This document shows positions 49,672 to 62,749 of a stretch of 64,000 bases of DNA, piece after piece; positions within the stretch are counted from its first letter, which is position 1, and every line of letters starts with the position of its first letter. The notes below the pieces were generated by a model. The model had not been told where the DNA came from. It worked only from the letters and a program-made list of their open reading frames with translations, and searched no databases. The translations under genes and the position numbers were made by a program. The stretch lies in the NCBI GenBank assembly GCA_037957365.1, contig JARHVA010008428.1:62001-126000 (forward strand), in the 5' to 3' direction. This stretch comes from Torreya grandis (Eukaryota > Streptophyta > Pinopsida > Cupressales > Taxaceae).

Positions 49672-50195
49672 ATGAATGTGTTCCCTCCCATAGATTATAC
49701 CAGCATAGAAACTATCAAAATCCTTAGGATAATAAAGGACAGCATGATATGTAGTAGGTTTTAACAATATTGGGATTATATCCCATGTCTTATGAAACCT
49801 TGAGTTTAAGTCTTGAATAGATTCTTGAGGTTCTCTCTTTATGTTGGTTAACTACTTAGTCAATGACAATTTGTCACTCTTGTCCTCAAACCTTCTCCTC
49901 AAAGAATCACCTAACTCATCCCATGTGGTGATAGACACAGGAGCCAAAGTACCATACCAATAAAGAGATTTTGCATTGAATAAATAAACAACAACCTAGT
50001 GTCTATATTCTATTCAATGATATGATATACATTGTTGAAGTTGTCAATGCTTATAATGTGCTCAATAGGGCTAATGATAATCTCACATGTGTATGAAGGG
50101 ACACTTTTGAGGGTTGATATGGGAATTCCATCATAATGGTCAAGTCTTAGAGGACTATAGCCATTAAAATCAAAGAAATGTAGGTTCTTTAACAT
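49672..50195 (-). pseudogene. E2 gag (Retrotrans_gag domain) remnant
   Basis: Nucleocapsid/capsid polyprotein. On the minus strand a leader (50195-50010: DHYDGIPISTLKSVPSYTCE, SPIEHIISIDNFNNVYHIIE) is followed by a frame shift into WYGTLAPVSITTWDELGDSL, RRRFEDKSDKLSL, IKREPQESIQDLNSRFHKTW and DIIPILLKPTTYH. This is the classic gag signature W-x-L...SI-TWDEL...F-x-RF...EPQESI-DL-x-RF...W. One stop (TAG where CAG would give Gln) interrupts it. Its partner is the protease downstream. This is the strongest single evidence that E2 reads on the minus strand. Confidence 0.82.
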
Positions 50196-50507
50196 GATAA
50201 CTTTAGGATTTTACAAGATTAGGCTAATCAAAAACCTTCTTATAGGTGTATGAGCAAGGTAGGATTTATTTGGGTAAGGATGAGTGTTAGCAAATCTATA
50301 TACTTTGACTAAGTAATAATGAATCTCTTGGAAATAAAAATGAATGCCTTTATTATGATATCTTATATTTAACTTAGGAAAGAAAAAATTCACTAATCTA
50401 CCACCAAAATTCAATTGTTGGAGTCACCAAAACTATAAGAAGTAAACTATTACATCATCTTTATTGTCAAGACCAACATCCACCTTGAACAACCTGCTTA
50501 GATCATA

Positions 50508-50526
50508 GGTCCTATTGGGCATGCTA
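50508..50526 (-). other. Primer-site-like motif of E2
   Basis: Minus strand TAGCATGCCCAATAGGACC, four bases inside the right LTR. Every difference from TGGCACGCCCGGTGGGACC is a transition. Homologous motifs lie in E1 and E3. Confidence 0.6.
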
Positions 50527-50530
50527 AAAC

Positions 50531-53500
50531 TATTATAGCCTAAATTTTCACCCTTGAATATTGAATCATATATTCTCAAATTTGGGATAACATGGAACTA
50601 TATTTGAATATAGGTAGATTGATATAAGAGATAAATCTATAAGTTATGGTATAACTCCCTTTATCTAAATATTTAGGTTCTCAAATACACTAGACTAATC
50701 ACTTAATGGGTTGAAAATGTAAATAATGAAAAAATAAATTAACCTATACTAATGGAGGTGATACACCAAGGGTATCTCCACAAACATACTTGAAAATTAC
50801 ATTATGAAGGTAGATTACTAAAACTGATCTCAAATCAAAATTATTCTAGCATAAATGTTTCTACATGGAGACAGATTTCTATGCATTTAAAAATATGGGT
50901 GAATAGGAGGTATGATATTAGACACTAATAATATCCTTCACACTTCAAATACACCTAACAAACATTTACACTTTATGCGGCCTATTATAAGAAATATTAC
51001 TTACACAATGCATGCATGAGTAGAATGAAAGCAAGGAGAAAAAATCACCACTTGTCATCCAAATGGACTACTTGACATGATTATCTAAGAATTTTATATA
51101 TTAAACCAAATAAATTAATTTATTTAAAGGTAATAAAATATTTCAAATTAGCAAGGCTTTGTTATATAAATTTTGGATACTTACAATGCTAAAATGGCTT
51201 CAATATATAGAGTAGTAGAAGAGAGAAAAAGAATGATGATGGGGAGTCACAATGCCAAGTGTTAATTATTGAAGACCATTTACAATGTAGGATAAATATT
51301 TAAAAAATATATCATGAAGTTCTCTTAGATAAGTGTCAATATTAAATATGACATACTCCTAAAGTTGGCATCGAGATACTTCATTATCTTTATTGAAATT
51401 GCTCTTCTTGATGAGGAGTCCACTAATTATCTAAAATTAACTTGAAAATCATTAACACATATGTACTAACTTTAGAATGTGGAAACATGATTGGTGCAAG
51501 CCATTATGCACCCCTCAAACTAATAAACTTATATTTGCCTCTTATTATTTACTTCCTTAAAGTAACTTACTAGCCCTCCAAGCTTAAACTCTCACACTTG
51601 TCACTGACGTGACCTTCACACACTCAAGAGTGTTCATTACAAATATGTAATAAATATATATATAATTTATTTTTCCTATATTATATCATATAGACTTTAA
51701 TAAAACTAAAAAAACATACTTCTCATATTCAACTTGCCAGTCACCTGCTTCTCATTGTTCTATCCAAGATTGCCTACAATAGTTAGCTTAGCAAAGGAAT
51801 TTCCATACATGAACAATGTGAGAATTGGGTATAAGGAGTTTTAACACATCTCCACACACCCTCCACCATATATTTCACCCATCTATTCCTTTATGTACTT
51901 TCAAATCACCTCAAATATTACATAAAACATAGAATTTGATCCATTTGTATAAGTGATGGTATGGAATAATTGAGTGGTGAGGAGCCTAATAGAGTTCTAA
52001 GTAGATCCAAATAATTTTCCAGGTTAATTTAACCCTTATGGATACATTTTTATTCATATTTTCCTCATCATGCTCTTATGAGGGTTTTAGGTAGTTTAGG
52101 TTCTTAGTAATGGTTCATAAAGGTCAGATCCATAACCTTCAAAACAATGCCAATGGTTTCAATTAACTAGCCTCCCTAAACTATCCCTAAGTTCTCAAGA
52201 CTCCATGCATCTTTTTTGTATATATATGAGTTAAATAAGTTGTTTCTCATGTAACTATTGTGCATTCTAGACAACCTTGAGATAAATTGAAGCAAAAAAT
52301 GGCCAACTTGAGTTGTTTTATAAAAATCACTAAGTATAATAAATCTTAAACCATCCCATTAACTCTCTTCCATTTATTGGTAATATCATATGATTATAAT
52401 AATGAAATTAGAAGCCTATGTTTCATGTCTAGTTCTAGGCCTCATAGGCATAGACTAGGTTTTCTAAGTATATGACGACCTATGAGTGTTCATGGTTATT
52501 TTAAGATCTCCCCGAAACTTATTCACCTCCAATAAAATCCTACACATCATTCCAAAGTTACGTAAGACTCTAACATTAATACTTTTTACCATCAATGTAG
52601 TAGGTCTACAAGTTGCAATGCTTATGGAGTGTATCAGGCATGAGACAAAACAATGAGTACTTACATTATTGATCTAACCTAAAGGAGAATATTAAAGTAT
52701 ATTTAAAACCATGATGAAATCCTATACCAAATTTCAAACCCTAACCATGTTTCTTGAGCCATTAAAAAAATAATTTATCAAATCTTATGACTGTGCAAAG
52801 TTTAAAATCCTAGACTGAGTATTTGAGCTTCCTAGATTTGCATCAGACTTGGATAATTATATGAATTTTTATAAACACTATGAGTAAATTTTATAACCAA
52901 ATTTTAATTCTTTATATAGTCTAAAATCCTCACTTCACCACTTCTTTTACTGATTTCCCATTCCTCAAGGTTTATGTATATAACTTAGACTGTGTAGGGT
53001 TTTAGTATTTTTGTTCACCTCAATCTTGGGACTAAAATATCATAGATTCATTCATCATATGAAAAATTATTTACATACTCTCTCTTTTATTATTTTTAGG
53101 AAAACATAAATTTTTACAATACATTCCTATAGTAAAGACTGTGTGTTTGAACCTTGTCTAGAGCTTCATGGCCTATAATCCTTATTTATCTACTTTTCTC
53201 TCAAATGAGTTGAGAAATTTAATTTATTTAATGACAACATAAATTAATTAAATTATTATCTACCATTACAATATTTAATCACCAGTGTCTCAAGATTTAG
53301 TGATGGTCCTTAAGTCACTTAAGTAGATTGTCTTCCTGTATGTATGTTTTCTTAGGACTTTATGACCCTTGTTGGTCACTTCCTCTACAAACTCCATGAT
53401 TTTAATGAATTTGATATTAAATTAATTTAAACCTTTAATTCTCATTTGGACCTCAAAAAATCACGTCATTTTTCAATATTTTGAGAGACTTTAAGTCACT

Positions 53501-54757
53501 CAAATAGACCTACATGCCTGTGTGCATATTAGGACTGTGGTCTTAACCCATAACTACTATTTACTCTCCTTGATGTATTAGTCAATTAGAAACCATTTTA
53601 TCTCCATATATTGAGAAAAATAATGTATTTATTATCTAAAAATCATTCACACATCATAATCTCAAGATTTTAATATTCTTGAGTCATTTAAGAAAACCTA
53701 TAGATCACTATATATATGCCTAAGTTTACTTAATTAAGAATGGCTTACAAACTTGAATATTTAAGACCATAATTTAAATAAATTATTTTATCGATGAATT
53801 TTATTCCTTATTAAATCTCTAAAAATGTTTAATAACCCTTAAAACTATCACAACACCTCTACCTCTCACTTTTAGGCTTAACATTAACTATTTGTCTAGC
53901 CACCTATAGTCATGAGAGATTATGCCTATCTTCTATAGTCACACATGAAAAAATAGATTAAATTAAACATGAAATGTGTGAATATTATCTTAAATTCCAC
54001 ATGTATTACTTATTTCACACATACCAATTTATAAAGTTCAACTAGATGAGAAAATTGAGCCATTATGATTGCATAGGTAGTTTAGAGGTACTAAATTTTT
54101 TTATGATTGTTTATAAAGAAAAATCCACTAATAATAAAACTATTACCATGAAATGTAATATTAAAAAGACCTATACTATCCTCAAAGTTTACTCACTCCA
54201 ACTCCTCTTTTCTAGTCCATTCCAAATGAAAATTGTTGACCCTTTTTGAGTTATCCAATAGAGAGATAGGAAAAAGAAGATGGATTTTCTCAATTTTAGA
54301 CATTTTGAAGTTGCATAAGCCTAAAAATGACCTATGGGGATTCTAATACACCTTATTAAATCATTCACACTTGTAAATGAATCACCCCAATCTATACAAA
54401 CCTATAACTAACCTTTTACATATAATTTTCTTATTTTTTATGTTGAACCTTCAAGATTTTAGTTTCAAAGCCTTTTCTAACCCTTATATAACATGAAATA
54501 TGTTATCTTAGTTCTTTAAATTTATCCTTTTGATGAGATTCACGTACAATTCCTTAAAATGAATATAAGGTGGCATAAATGATATTAAGAAAAATGGAAA
54601 AATATGACAAAGGCTAAAACATGTTATACAACCCTCAAAGTATGACTTGATCTCATTTAGGACTATGGTGATAATTTTCAAACCTAGGGGACCTTATGGA
54701 ATGTTTTAACATGTAGGGGTTGACCCAATTTTACTTGGGGTAAAATTTTGGTCAAAA
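50531..54757 (-). repeat. E2 right LTR (5' LTR in its orientation)
   Basis: Begins 'tattatagcctaaattttcacc' and ends about 'ttttggtcaaaa'. Colinear with 31279-35514. The end is uncertain by several bases because the terminal CA is lost. The frame at 54046-54249 is not conserved in the partner LTR. Confidence 0.82.
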
Positions 54758-55150
54758 TTTGTCATGTGGGATGATTCTACTACTCTTTAGCCCCAAAGAA
54801 GTCATATTTTCCCTATAGAGTGGTAGGGAAGTGAGTAGTGAATTAGTGAAATGTGTATCTTTTCATAAATTGGAATAGAATAAGTGATAGGTGGCAAGAA
54901 TGGCATAAGATTTTGAAAGGAAGCTGGCATGGCTAGGGAACTCACTGAAGCTAAGACATGTAGCCTAACTACATAAGCAATGTCTAAGGTGAAATTTGAT
55001 GGTTGTCTCAATTTCATTTGCATTATTATAATTTGGCATACGATCAGGGATATATCTAGATTGTTGGATTGAATAGATTAGGACTGCATGCTTCAAAATT
55101 AATGACCTACACCTACATGAGCCCTTTGGTAGTTATAGTATTCTTATTTT
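54758..55150. other. Unassigned sequence right of E2
   Basis: May be the continuation of E4 after the E2 insertion ('gtcatgtgggatgattc' resembles the 88-bp repeat core), but this is weak. The minus frame at 54802-55023 (73 codons) has no recognisable domain. No gene is supported. Confidence 0.3.
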
Positions 55151-56070
55151 TAATGTATTAGATTTTGGTATTTCTCCATGTTATTAGGTATTTTATTAGT
55201 AATGTTTTTATCTTACCTATCTTTTGGTAAAGCAATGGGCGTGCAATTAAGTATGAATCATTCAAGTAATAACCTATGAGCCATAATTTTTAAGTTATAA
55301 GTTAGGTCACTACATGTCTCTACTTATCACACATTTTATCCTTATACACACACAAACCAACATGTAAGCGAGAACTACACAAGTGTAAGTAATTATTTAG
55401 AGTATTATATATGTAGGTAGCACCCATTAATAAATGGGTCCTTGTGGAAGCTCAAAACCATGAGCCCATTGACCCATTTTACAATAGTCACTCCAAGGGT
55501 GAATAAATGGTGTTTAATAATTTGACAAAGAGGACAACCTATGTGTACTATATAAAGACATCATAATAAAGGTGATAAAAAACCCAAAATGATCCAATAG
55601 GTCACATCCATAACCAATCAATATTCCATATAGGACAACTATGATAGGGTTTAGACAATTGCTTTAATGTAATTATCCAAATCTAATGCAAGCATCCAAG
55701 GCTTTAGAAAGAATATTCCTAAAATATAATAATTATTCTATGATCATCTTCTAGTCCACTTTTATTCTATTCTAGATCATATCTACCTGCACATAATTAA
55801 CTATATAAGTACCATTTGTTTCCAATTCATTTTAATATCTATCAATAGTTGTACTTAACTATTTTTAATAATCTCAATTATGTAAATTTAGAATATTATT
55901 TTATCTGAGTTTTAAATTAATTTACTTTCTCTTTATGTTAGTTCACCACCTTTGTGGAATAGATAATCTAATTTAATTAACCCTAGATAACCACACATAT
56001 CTAAAATTTAGGGTTAAATATGTACATGATATCTTTTTTTCCATAGATAATATAGAAGCTTATTGTTATC
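55150..56070. repeat. Direct repeat R1 (probable LTR), left copy
   Basis: Colinear with 62750-63620 at low identity. Matches include 'aagttataagttaggtcacta' / 'aagttacaagttatgtcacta', 'tctagtccactt..attctattctagat' / 'tctagtttacttcctacttgttctagat', 'aactatataagtac' / 'aactaaataagtac', and 'aatttagggttaaatat' / 'aatttagggttaaacat'. Ends and orientation are not resolved. Probably the LTRs of a further old element whose interior is 56.1-62.7 kb. Confidence 0.5.
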
Positions 56071-57673
56071 AATAAAAGCTTAGTTTCTTAGGTGAAATTA
56101 CTACCTATTAACTTCTTTCATGTTATATACAAACACTTACACCACCTTTTCTTAATTTTTTATACCCTACATTTTACATGCCTAGTTTGAGGGGATATTT
56201 TTAGTGTTTACCTACTCTAATCTATAGTAAATTAAAATATAATTTGGAAAGTAGTAGATTCATTATTGAAATCAATAAATTTTATGCAAAAAAAAATATT
56301 TTTTTCTATAAATTAGAAATTCTATTTCTATAAAGTAGGAAATTTACTTCTATGAAAGCAAGAAATTTAATTCTATGAAACCATGAAATTTATCTCAACC
56401 CTTGGAGATTATAATTCTTTAAACCTTCCCCTATAATAATGCCAAAATGAATAGTAGAATTAATTCCTTATTAAAACATGACACAATGCAATAGTTGTGT
56501 AGAACCTAATAGAATGTACTCCAAAGGGGCATCCATCTGGGTTATTGATAATTTTGTTTATTAAATTGTCAACCTAGGGTCTGTATACTTTGATAAGGTC
56601 TTGACACTATATGTGCACATTAGGGTCTTTGGTAGGTTAATATACTAATGGTTTTATATAATAAACACACATTACTTAATAGTAAATTATATAATGTAAG
56701 CACTCTTGTATGAAGGAAAAGATACATAAATGAAACTAAGCCTATTTTGGAAGCTTCATGTGTTTGAATTGAAAATAATCAATCAACCATACATAATAAA
56801 ACTTACTTATAATAAATCAGTCTATAAGAATCAAAAATATAAACATATACAACTAGAAATGTAACCACACATGTTGAATATAAATGATCAACTCAATAGA
56901 GGATATTGCCACACAAACTCCTCATAATTGGGGATCACCTAGTGAGACTTGTGCTTTAGATTCCTTTATTGGTTATGAATTATTTATCTCAAATCACTTC
57001 ACTTATATTGTTTAAAGTCTGTAACAATATAATAATTACTATAAGATATTATAAATGATTACAAAAGTTTATTCACTTAATCACTTCTATGTTTATCTTA
57101 ATTTAAAATGACTTATAACCTAAAACCCTTCCCATATATAGAGAGAGGAGGTGCTTATATAAGCAGACATAATAGTTACAACTACAATATTTTGTGCAAT
57201 GACATGAACTAGAATAAGATAATAACATGTTGAGATGGTTAAAACCATATGAATTTATAATCCAAAAATGAAAATTATGATCTAATGGATTTACCATATG
57301 ATTACAACAACTTATCATCATGTTTCATGTTTTATAGAGACCATTGAATGATTTGGAAGATGATTAAAATTAATAATTAATTTTTTTATTGTGATTTATA
57401 AAATGATCATCTATAATTTTTGCTCTAGGTTCACCAGCTAGTTGCTTAAGTATAATCAACTAGTTGCTATGGGTGCTCCCTAGTTATTGTGGGTTCTATG
57501 TGTTCTAATGTCTAGTCGACCAATGACTATGGGTATGTCTTAAAAAATTTATAAAATACTTTTGGACATAACAACACATGCATTTCCATTATCCATTAAA
57601 ACATGAATTATTATGAAACCATTGAACTATATTAGAAAAATTATAAATAACATATTTAAACTTAATATTTACT

Positions 57674-57752
<79 letters not shown>

Positions 57753-58429
57753 ATATGTACATGAGCATAATTATCTAGATCTACATTAACAACAACAATT
57801 TCTTCACTAGGTTAAACACATATGTGCCAACTGTAAGATCTAAATCCACTTCTATGTTACTATCCAGTCCTTGTAGTGTTAGTAATGTAGATCATATATC
57901 ATTAGTAACATGAGTTGGTGATATAAAATAACAACCATCAAGATATTATGAGTCACATATGGAAATGGTTAAACTTCCATAACAATTTTCATCCTCAAAT
58001 CATGCATTTACATTCACATATTTGTAACATTAATTTAGTATATAGATAGATACATAATAATGATTAGAGTAAAAAATAATAGTCATGCATCTTTATCAAG
58101 ACTATAATTTACAAGAAAAATAAACAAATAAAATACATTTACATTTTAGTTCTATATTATTATCTCTTTACACTATCATTATGACAAATATTTTTCACAC
58201 TCACATAACTTCATCTTGATCCACATCTAGAGATTTGTCAATTGGGTCACCTCATGGGGACCAGAGGAACCATATTATACAATATAGTGTGATATAATTA
58301 ACCTAAACTATATCATATTGGCCTATAAATTCAATTTGGTGTAAACTAATTTGAATTGTATAAATTAGGTTGATACACTTGGCTAAAGTAGAGAGATGTA
58401 AATTGATGTAATTTAGCTATTATGTGTGA
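56071..58429. other. AT-rich sequence without recognised genes
   Basis: Contains poly(A)/poly(T) runs near 56290, a run of 'gaaatttaattctatgaaa' duplications at 56310-56395, 'actagttgctatggg'-like triplets at 57435-57535, and the TA microsatellite at 57679-57749. The minus frame at 57103-57321 is judged chance. No polymerase or capsid motif was found by eye. Confidence 0.5.
57679..57749. repeat. Compound (TA)n microsatellite
   Basis: Two uninterrupted TA runs separated by 'catacataca'. Length-variable in nature and non-coding. Confidence 0.92.
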
Positions 58430-59130
58430 GCTATATTATTCAAATTGATATATTTACGTAAATTTTGGTGACTTTTATGGATAGGAAGAGGTATTAATAC
58501 TATATCAGTACATTTTGTGTGGTGGATGATGTAGTTTGTTAGGAAAAATAGAAAATCTATAAGTACATCAACACATTTTTTATCATGGCTGGTGTAGTTA
58601 CTTAGAATAAGAAGAATTGTATTGACATATTTTCTTTCTTGGATAGTGAATTTTATTGTAATAGAAAGTAAATTTATATATATACTAACACGTTTTATCA
58701 CATGGATGATGCATTTTTTTAATAAGAGGTAGATGTATAATTAAATTGGCACAATTTAGATCATGGATGATGTAGTCAGATGCAATAAGATATAACTTCA
58801 AAATTGTATCAATATAATCTCCATCATGGATAAAGTATAAAAATGTAAAATGAACTATATTTATAATTATATCAAGACATTTTAGTTCAAGGCCAATGCA
58901 TGCATTTTCAAGAGGAGGTAAATTTAGAACTTTATCAATGAATACAAGTTTTTGGTGATGCAATTGTTTATGGGAGAAAAATAATAAAAACTATATCAAC
59001 ATGGAAAATCTAGTAGTATATAAATGAAAAGGAGGAAAAAATATATTGGCATGGCCAATGTAGTTGTATGTATTAAAAATTTGAGTTAGAACTATACCAG
59101 TGTGGCCAATGTGGTTATTTTCAGATGTCG
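58430..59130 (-). repeat. ~62-bp minisatellite reading as 21-residue repeats
   Basis: About eleven degenerate units with core 'tatatcaacacattttnncatggatgatgtagtt'. Core starts near 58521, 58584, 58639, 58701, 58762, 58825 and 58886 give a spacing close to 62 bases; later units are shorter. Because many spacings are near 63, minus-strand frames at 58420-58701 and 58685-58963 read a recurring pattern of about 21 residues: Y-x-x-H-D-x-x-C/Y-x-D-x-x-I, then a hydrophobic LPL-like part. Examples are NYTSHDKKCVDVLI, NYIIHHTKCTDIVL and DYIIHDLNCANLII. Whether it was ever translated is unknown. Confidence 0.65.
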
Positions 59131-60560
59131 ATGGTGTAAATAGAAATGATACTGATATTATATCTAAAGGATAAATATGATCACTTTCATAAGCTCTATG
59201 ACCAAGGTCACCTATGATTTAGTTATTTTAGGCATGTGAATTATATTTTCCTCATTTAAGGGTGGGATATAAGATGAATAAAAATTGGTGAAATCATTTT
59301 CATCACTACTTGAGTTAAGATGAGTGTTTCTAAAAATAGGAATATATTCTTTGGGATCTTTAAACATGATATAAAAATCAATATTTTTAGGAAGATTTTA
59401 AGGTTTCCTTCGATGGTAATGATGTAAGTGATATTATGACCTAGATATATGATTATGTACTTTTATTTATAGATTATAACTCTAGGGGACAACATGATTG
59501 AAAATTTATGGAAGAATTAAGAATCATAAAAAATATACATTTGAAAAGAGGTGTTTCTTAAATTAAAATCTCTTAGATGCAAGATATGAAAATGTGAAGA
59601 CAATCCAACCAATAGTAGAATAGGATTCACATTAGGCTCACTAGAATGTATGGATGGGATAAGATGACATGTAATAATCCTCTTTCTATAGATAGACTAG
59701 GATAAAAGTAAGGTCATAACAATATGATAAAAATAAGGTCATAATAGTAGATCCTAAATATACTTGGAAGATCACGTAAAGACATAGAATAAACATAGCT
59801 TGGAAAAGGGGAATCCAGACTAAAATTTCAAGAGGAGAAGGTTATAAAACCTATACCTAAGATATGTGTTATGGATCTCACAAGGTAGAAATATAGATAA
59901 GTGGTTGTAAAAATGATAACAATAATGTGTATAATGTATATAATAAGGATACCACATGCAAGGAAATGATGAACAAAGGTAACCTAGATCCAATATAACT
60001 ACAAATACTAAACTAGTAAAAAGGTAATTGGTCCAATGGTCAAGAAATGGGTATTTTATGTATCCAAATTTGATAATGGAAAACCTAATTAACCCTATAT
60101 CTATACCAAATTATTGTGTATAAGGTGGAGTATAAACAAGAAAAAAAATGTACAACCATTATAAAAATAATTAAAACATATGTATATACTAAGTAAATAA
60201 CTAAAAAAGAATAGGGAAAGAGATATTTACCTTTGGGTGCAATCTTTTATACATCAATCTCCCTCTTTGGCTTGTGTAGATATTTACAAGAGATGTTATC
60301 AGATGAATACCTCAAATGGAATTAAGAAAAATGTATCATTAGTTGGGTAATTTAGAGATTAGGATACTTCCTCCACGTGACTCCTCTTATTAAGTTTAAA
60401 ATACTTTTATGTAATACTACACCTTTAAGAATAAGTCCTCAAACTCAGACTCAAACTCAAAATCCTTATTTTACTATTAAGATAAAACAACTTGAGTGCA
60501 AGAAAAGTAGCTGAATGTGTTATATATTTAGGAATGATAATATGACAACCCAAAACTAAC
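59131..60560. other. AT-rich interior sequence without recognised genes
   Basis: No frame of note on either strand and no motif recognised. Presumed interior of the element bounded by R1 and R2. Confidence 0.4.
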
Positions 60561-60569
60561 CATTAAATT

Positions 60570-60770
60570 TATGTTGATGGTATTACCCATACCAATATAG
60601 TTGGAAGGATGTTGCCCAACATAAAACTATATCAGCCATAATGATATAGTATAAATTATAGGGATAACTTAGAATTATATCGGATAGGCTAATACAGTAC
60701 AAGGAAAGAAAAGTATGAAACAAATTATATCATCTTAGCTAATATAGTAAGAATATGCAGACATATATAA
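60570..60770 (+). repeat. Second small cluster of the 58.4-59.1 kb minisatellite unit
   Basis: Three or four units such as 'aactatatcagccataatgatatagt', 'aattatatcggataggctaatacagt' and 'aaattatatcatcttagctaatatagt'. They resemble the last units of the main array ('aactataccagtgtggccaatgtggtt') in the same orientation, about 1.5 kb away. Confidence 0.5.
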
Positions 60771-62749
60771 TTGATCATTAAGTGGTTTATAATGTTTAAT
60801 ATTGACAACCTTACCTTACTCCATTTAGCATTTTACCAACTCATAACCTATAAGATAACCTTTACTATCTTATAAATAGAGAAAATATCATACATACAAC
60901 ACTATTTCAACCTTATTCATCCCTATTCCGTATACAAGTTCCTATCAAATCTTATTACAATTGCTTAGTTTAACACTTCATTTACCATGTATATATATGT
61001 TTTTATAATGATTTTTTATCATTTTTAAATCATATATTTCCTATTTTATTTAAAACTTAAGGTAATTTAGATTTGGTAAAATAAATCCACTAAGTCATTT
61101 AATATACATAAATCAATCATCTTGGGACTTAAATATTATAACAAGATACTATATCTGTGTAAAAAACTACAATAAACATCAACTATAAATTTTAACAAAG
61201 TATAATACTTTAAAATCATAAAAACTCAATCTCAACTAGATAATGTATAAAAATAAAAATATTATATGTATAATGCATCTACAACCACTATTGAGAAGTA
61301 GAATAATTAGTCCATCAATTATTCATATTTTTAATGAATAATGTAAATCAGATCCTAAAGTAATAAAGAGTAAGCAAATTTTATTGGCTCTAATAAGCTA
61401 TAAGGAGGGTCAACATCATCTGGGAACTTTACCTATAATCATAGACCAACAATCTACCACACACCTCCCCACTAGTAGTGGTTTTTCCCATCATGAATGA
61501 GAAGATAATCATGATGTAGACATAAATAACCAATCAAGAAAAGTGTGAAAGTACAACCAATATTACATGTATAAGTAATAAATACCATGGATGTACCCAT
61601 GTATGATATTACTCCATTCAAACATTTAAAATATAAGTACAATTGACACAAAAAAACATAAAACTATAACATTACTTTGGAAAAAAAATTATATAATTTC
61701 ATATTTCAACAAAATATGGGTCATTGTTCACACACATTAATTAATCTATCTTAAATCAATAAATACTATGTATTATTTTTGTCATGTGGATGATGAGAGA
61801 TCTATACCCATCTCCTTGCCTAAGACTCATCATCCTTTAGATAAAAGGGATGATTTTATAGTATTCAATTAAGAATTCATCTCTCATAAAATCATATAAA
61901 TAATTTCTATTGAATTTACTAAATAAATATTTTCTCAATGAAATATTATAATGATGACATTATTCATATAAGCAAATAATAAAAATCAATATTTACTTAT
62001 ATATTCTAATCACTCAACTTACAACTTCACTATTCATAACTGTAATGTGAATGGTTTAATTTAATATAATGTAAACAAATTACTTAATAAGTCACAACTT
62101 ATAATATCATCATTATAAATCATATAATAAATTTCCTTAGTGACCCTTCAAGAAATCATTCTAAATCTTATAGTTTATAGTATTCAAACAAACCAAAGTA
62201 GCTCTATTAATCCACCTCTTTAAGTACATACCTACTTTAAACATAATTTGATGTTAATGGATTTGTAGATGATACGTATTGATTATATATCACCTTAGTC
62301 TTTTACACTTGGAAAACTAAGGCCTTGGTTGTTCCTCTTAGTTTTGGACCTTTTCCACTTTTGAAATTCTTGTGTCTAATCCATCTTGTGCCATTTGGCC
62401 CATCTCTTGGTTAATATAGTTTTATGTTAATGACCCAAACCTTCTATCTCACCAAGAATTCTTAAAATATGCTTATTTTATGCCCCTATAAGTTTTGATC
62501 TTGTACCTATTTTCTAGCTAGTAGGACACAAGGATCAGTCTAAAACCCATGTGTCAATGCTAGTGTCCTACCTTGATAGATGTCCAGTGCCCTAAAGTCA
62601 TATAATTTTAAAATGAAACATATCCCAATGGTTGGAATAAGTGATTTAATGTAATATATTTCCTGATAGGAGTGGTATATATTCATAATCACTCCTCATT
62701 CATTACACACATAGAAAAAACCTAATGAAACTTATGAATGCATTCAATC
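60771..62749. other. AT-rich interior sequence without recognised genes
   Basis: No open frame of note. 'ccactagtagtgg' near 61470 is a short near-palindrome. Nothing else was recognised. Confidence 0.4.

Larger units (their letters stand above)
31279..54757 (-). mobile_element. E2: minus-strand gypsy-type element with gag and protease remnants
   Basis: Paired LTRs at 31279-35514 and 50531-54757 surround an internal region (35515-36816 and 48222-50530) split by E3. On the minus strand the order is primer-site-like motif, gag, linker, aspartic protease, acidic accessory frame, CA-rich block, LTR. No RT, RNase H or integrase is visible in the roughly 3.6 kb of internal DNA. The target duplication is not resolved (tttta on the left, tttgt on the right), so the outer ends may be off by a few bases. 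Confidence 0.8.

Noticed and set aside
54950..55060. 'tttggcatacgatcaggg' as a tRNA-Met type primer site of a further element.
   Set aside because: It differs too much from TGGTATCAGAGC and no LTR end precedes it.
57679..57749. Regular repeats suggesting a CRISPR-like or regulatory array.
   Set aside because: It is a plain TA microsatellite with a short interruption in plant DNA.
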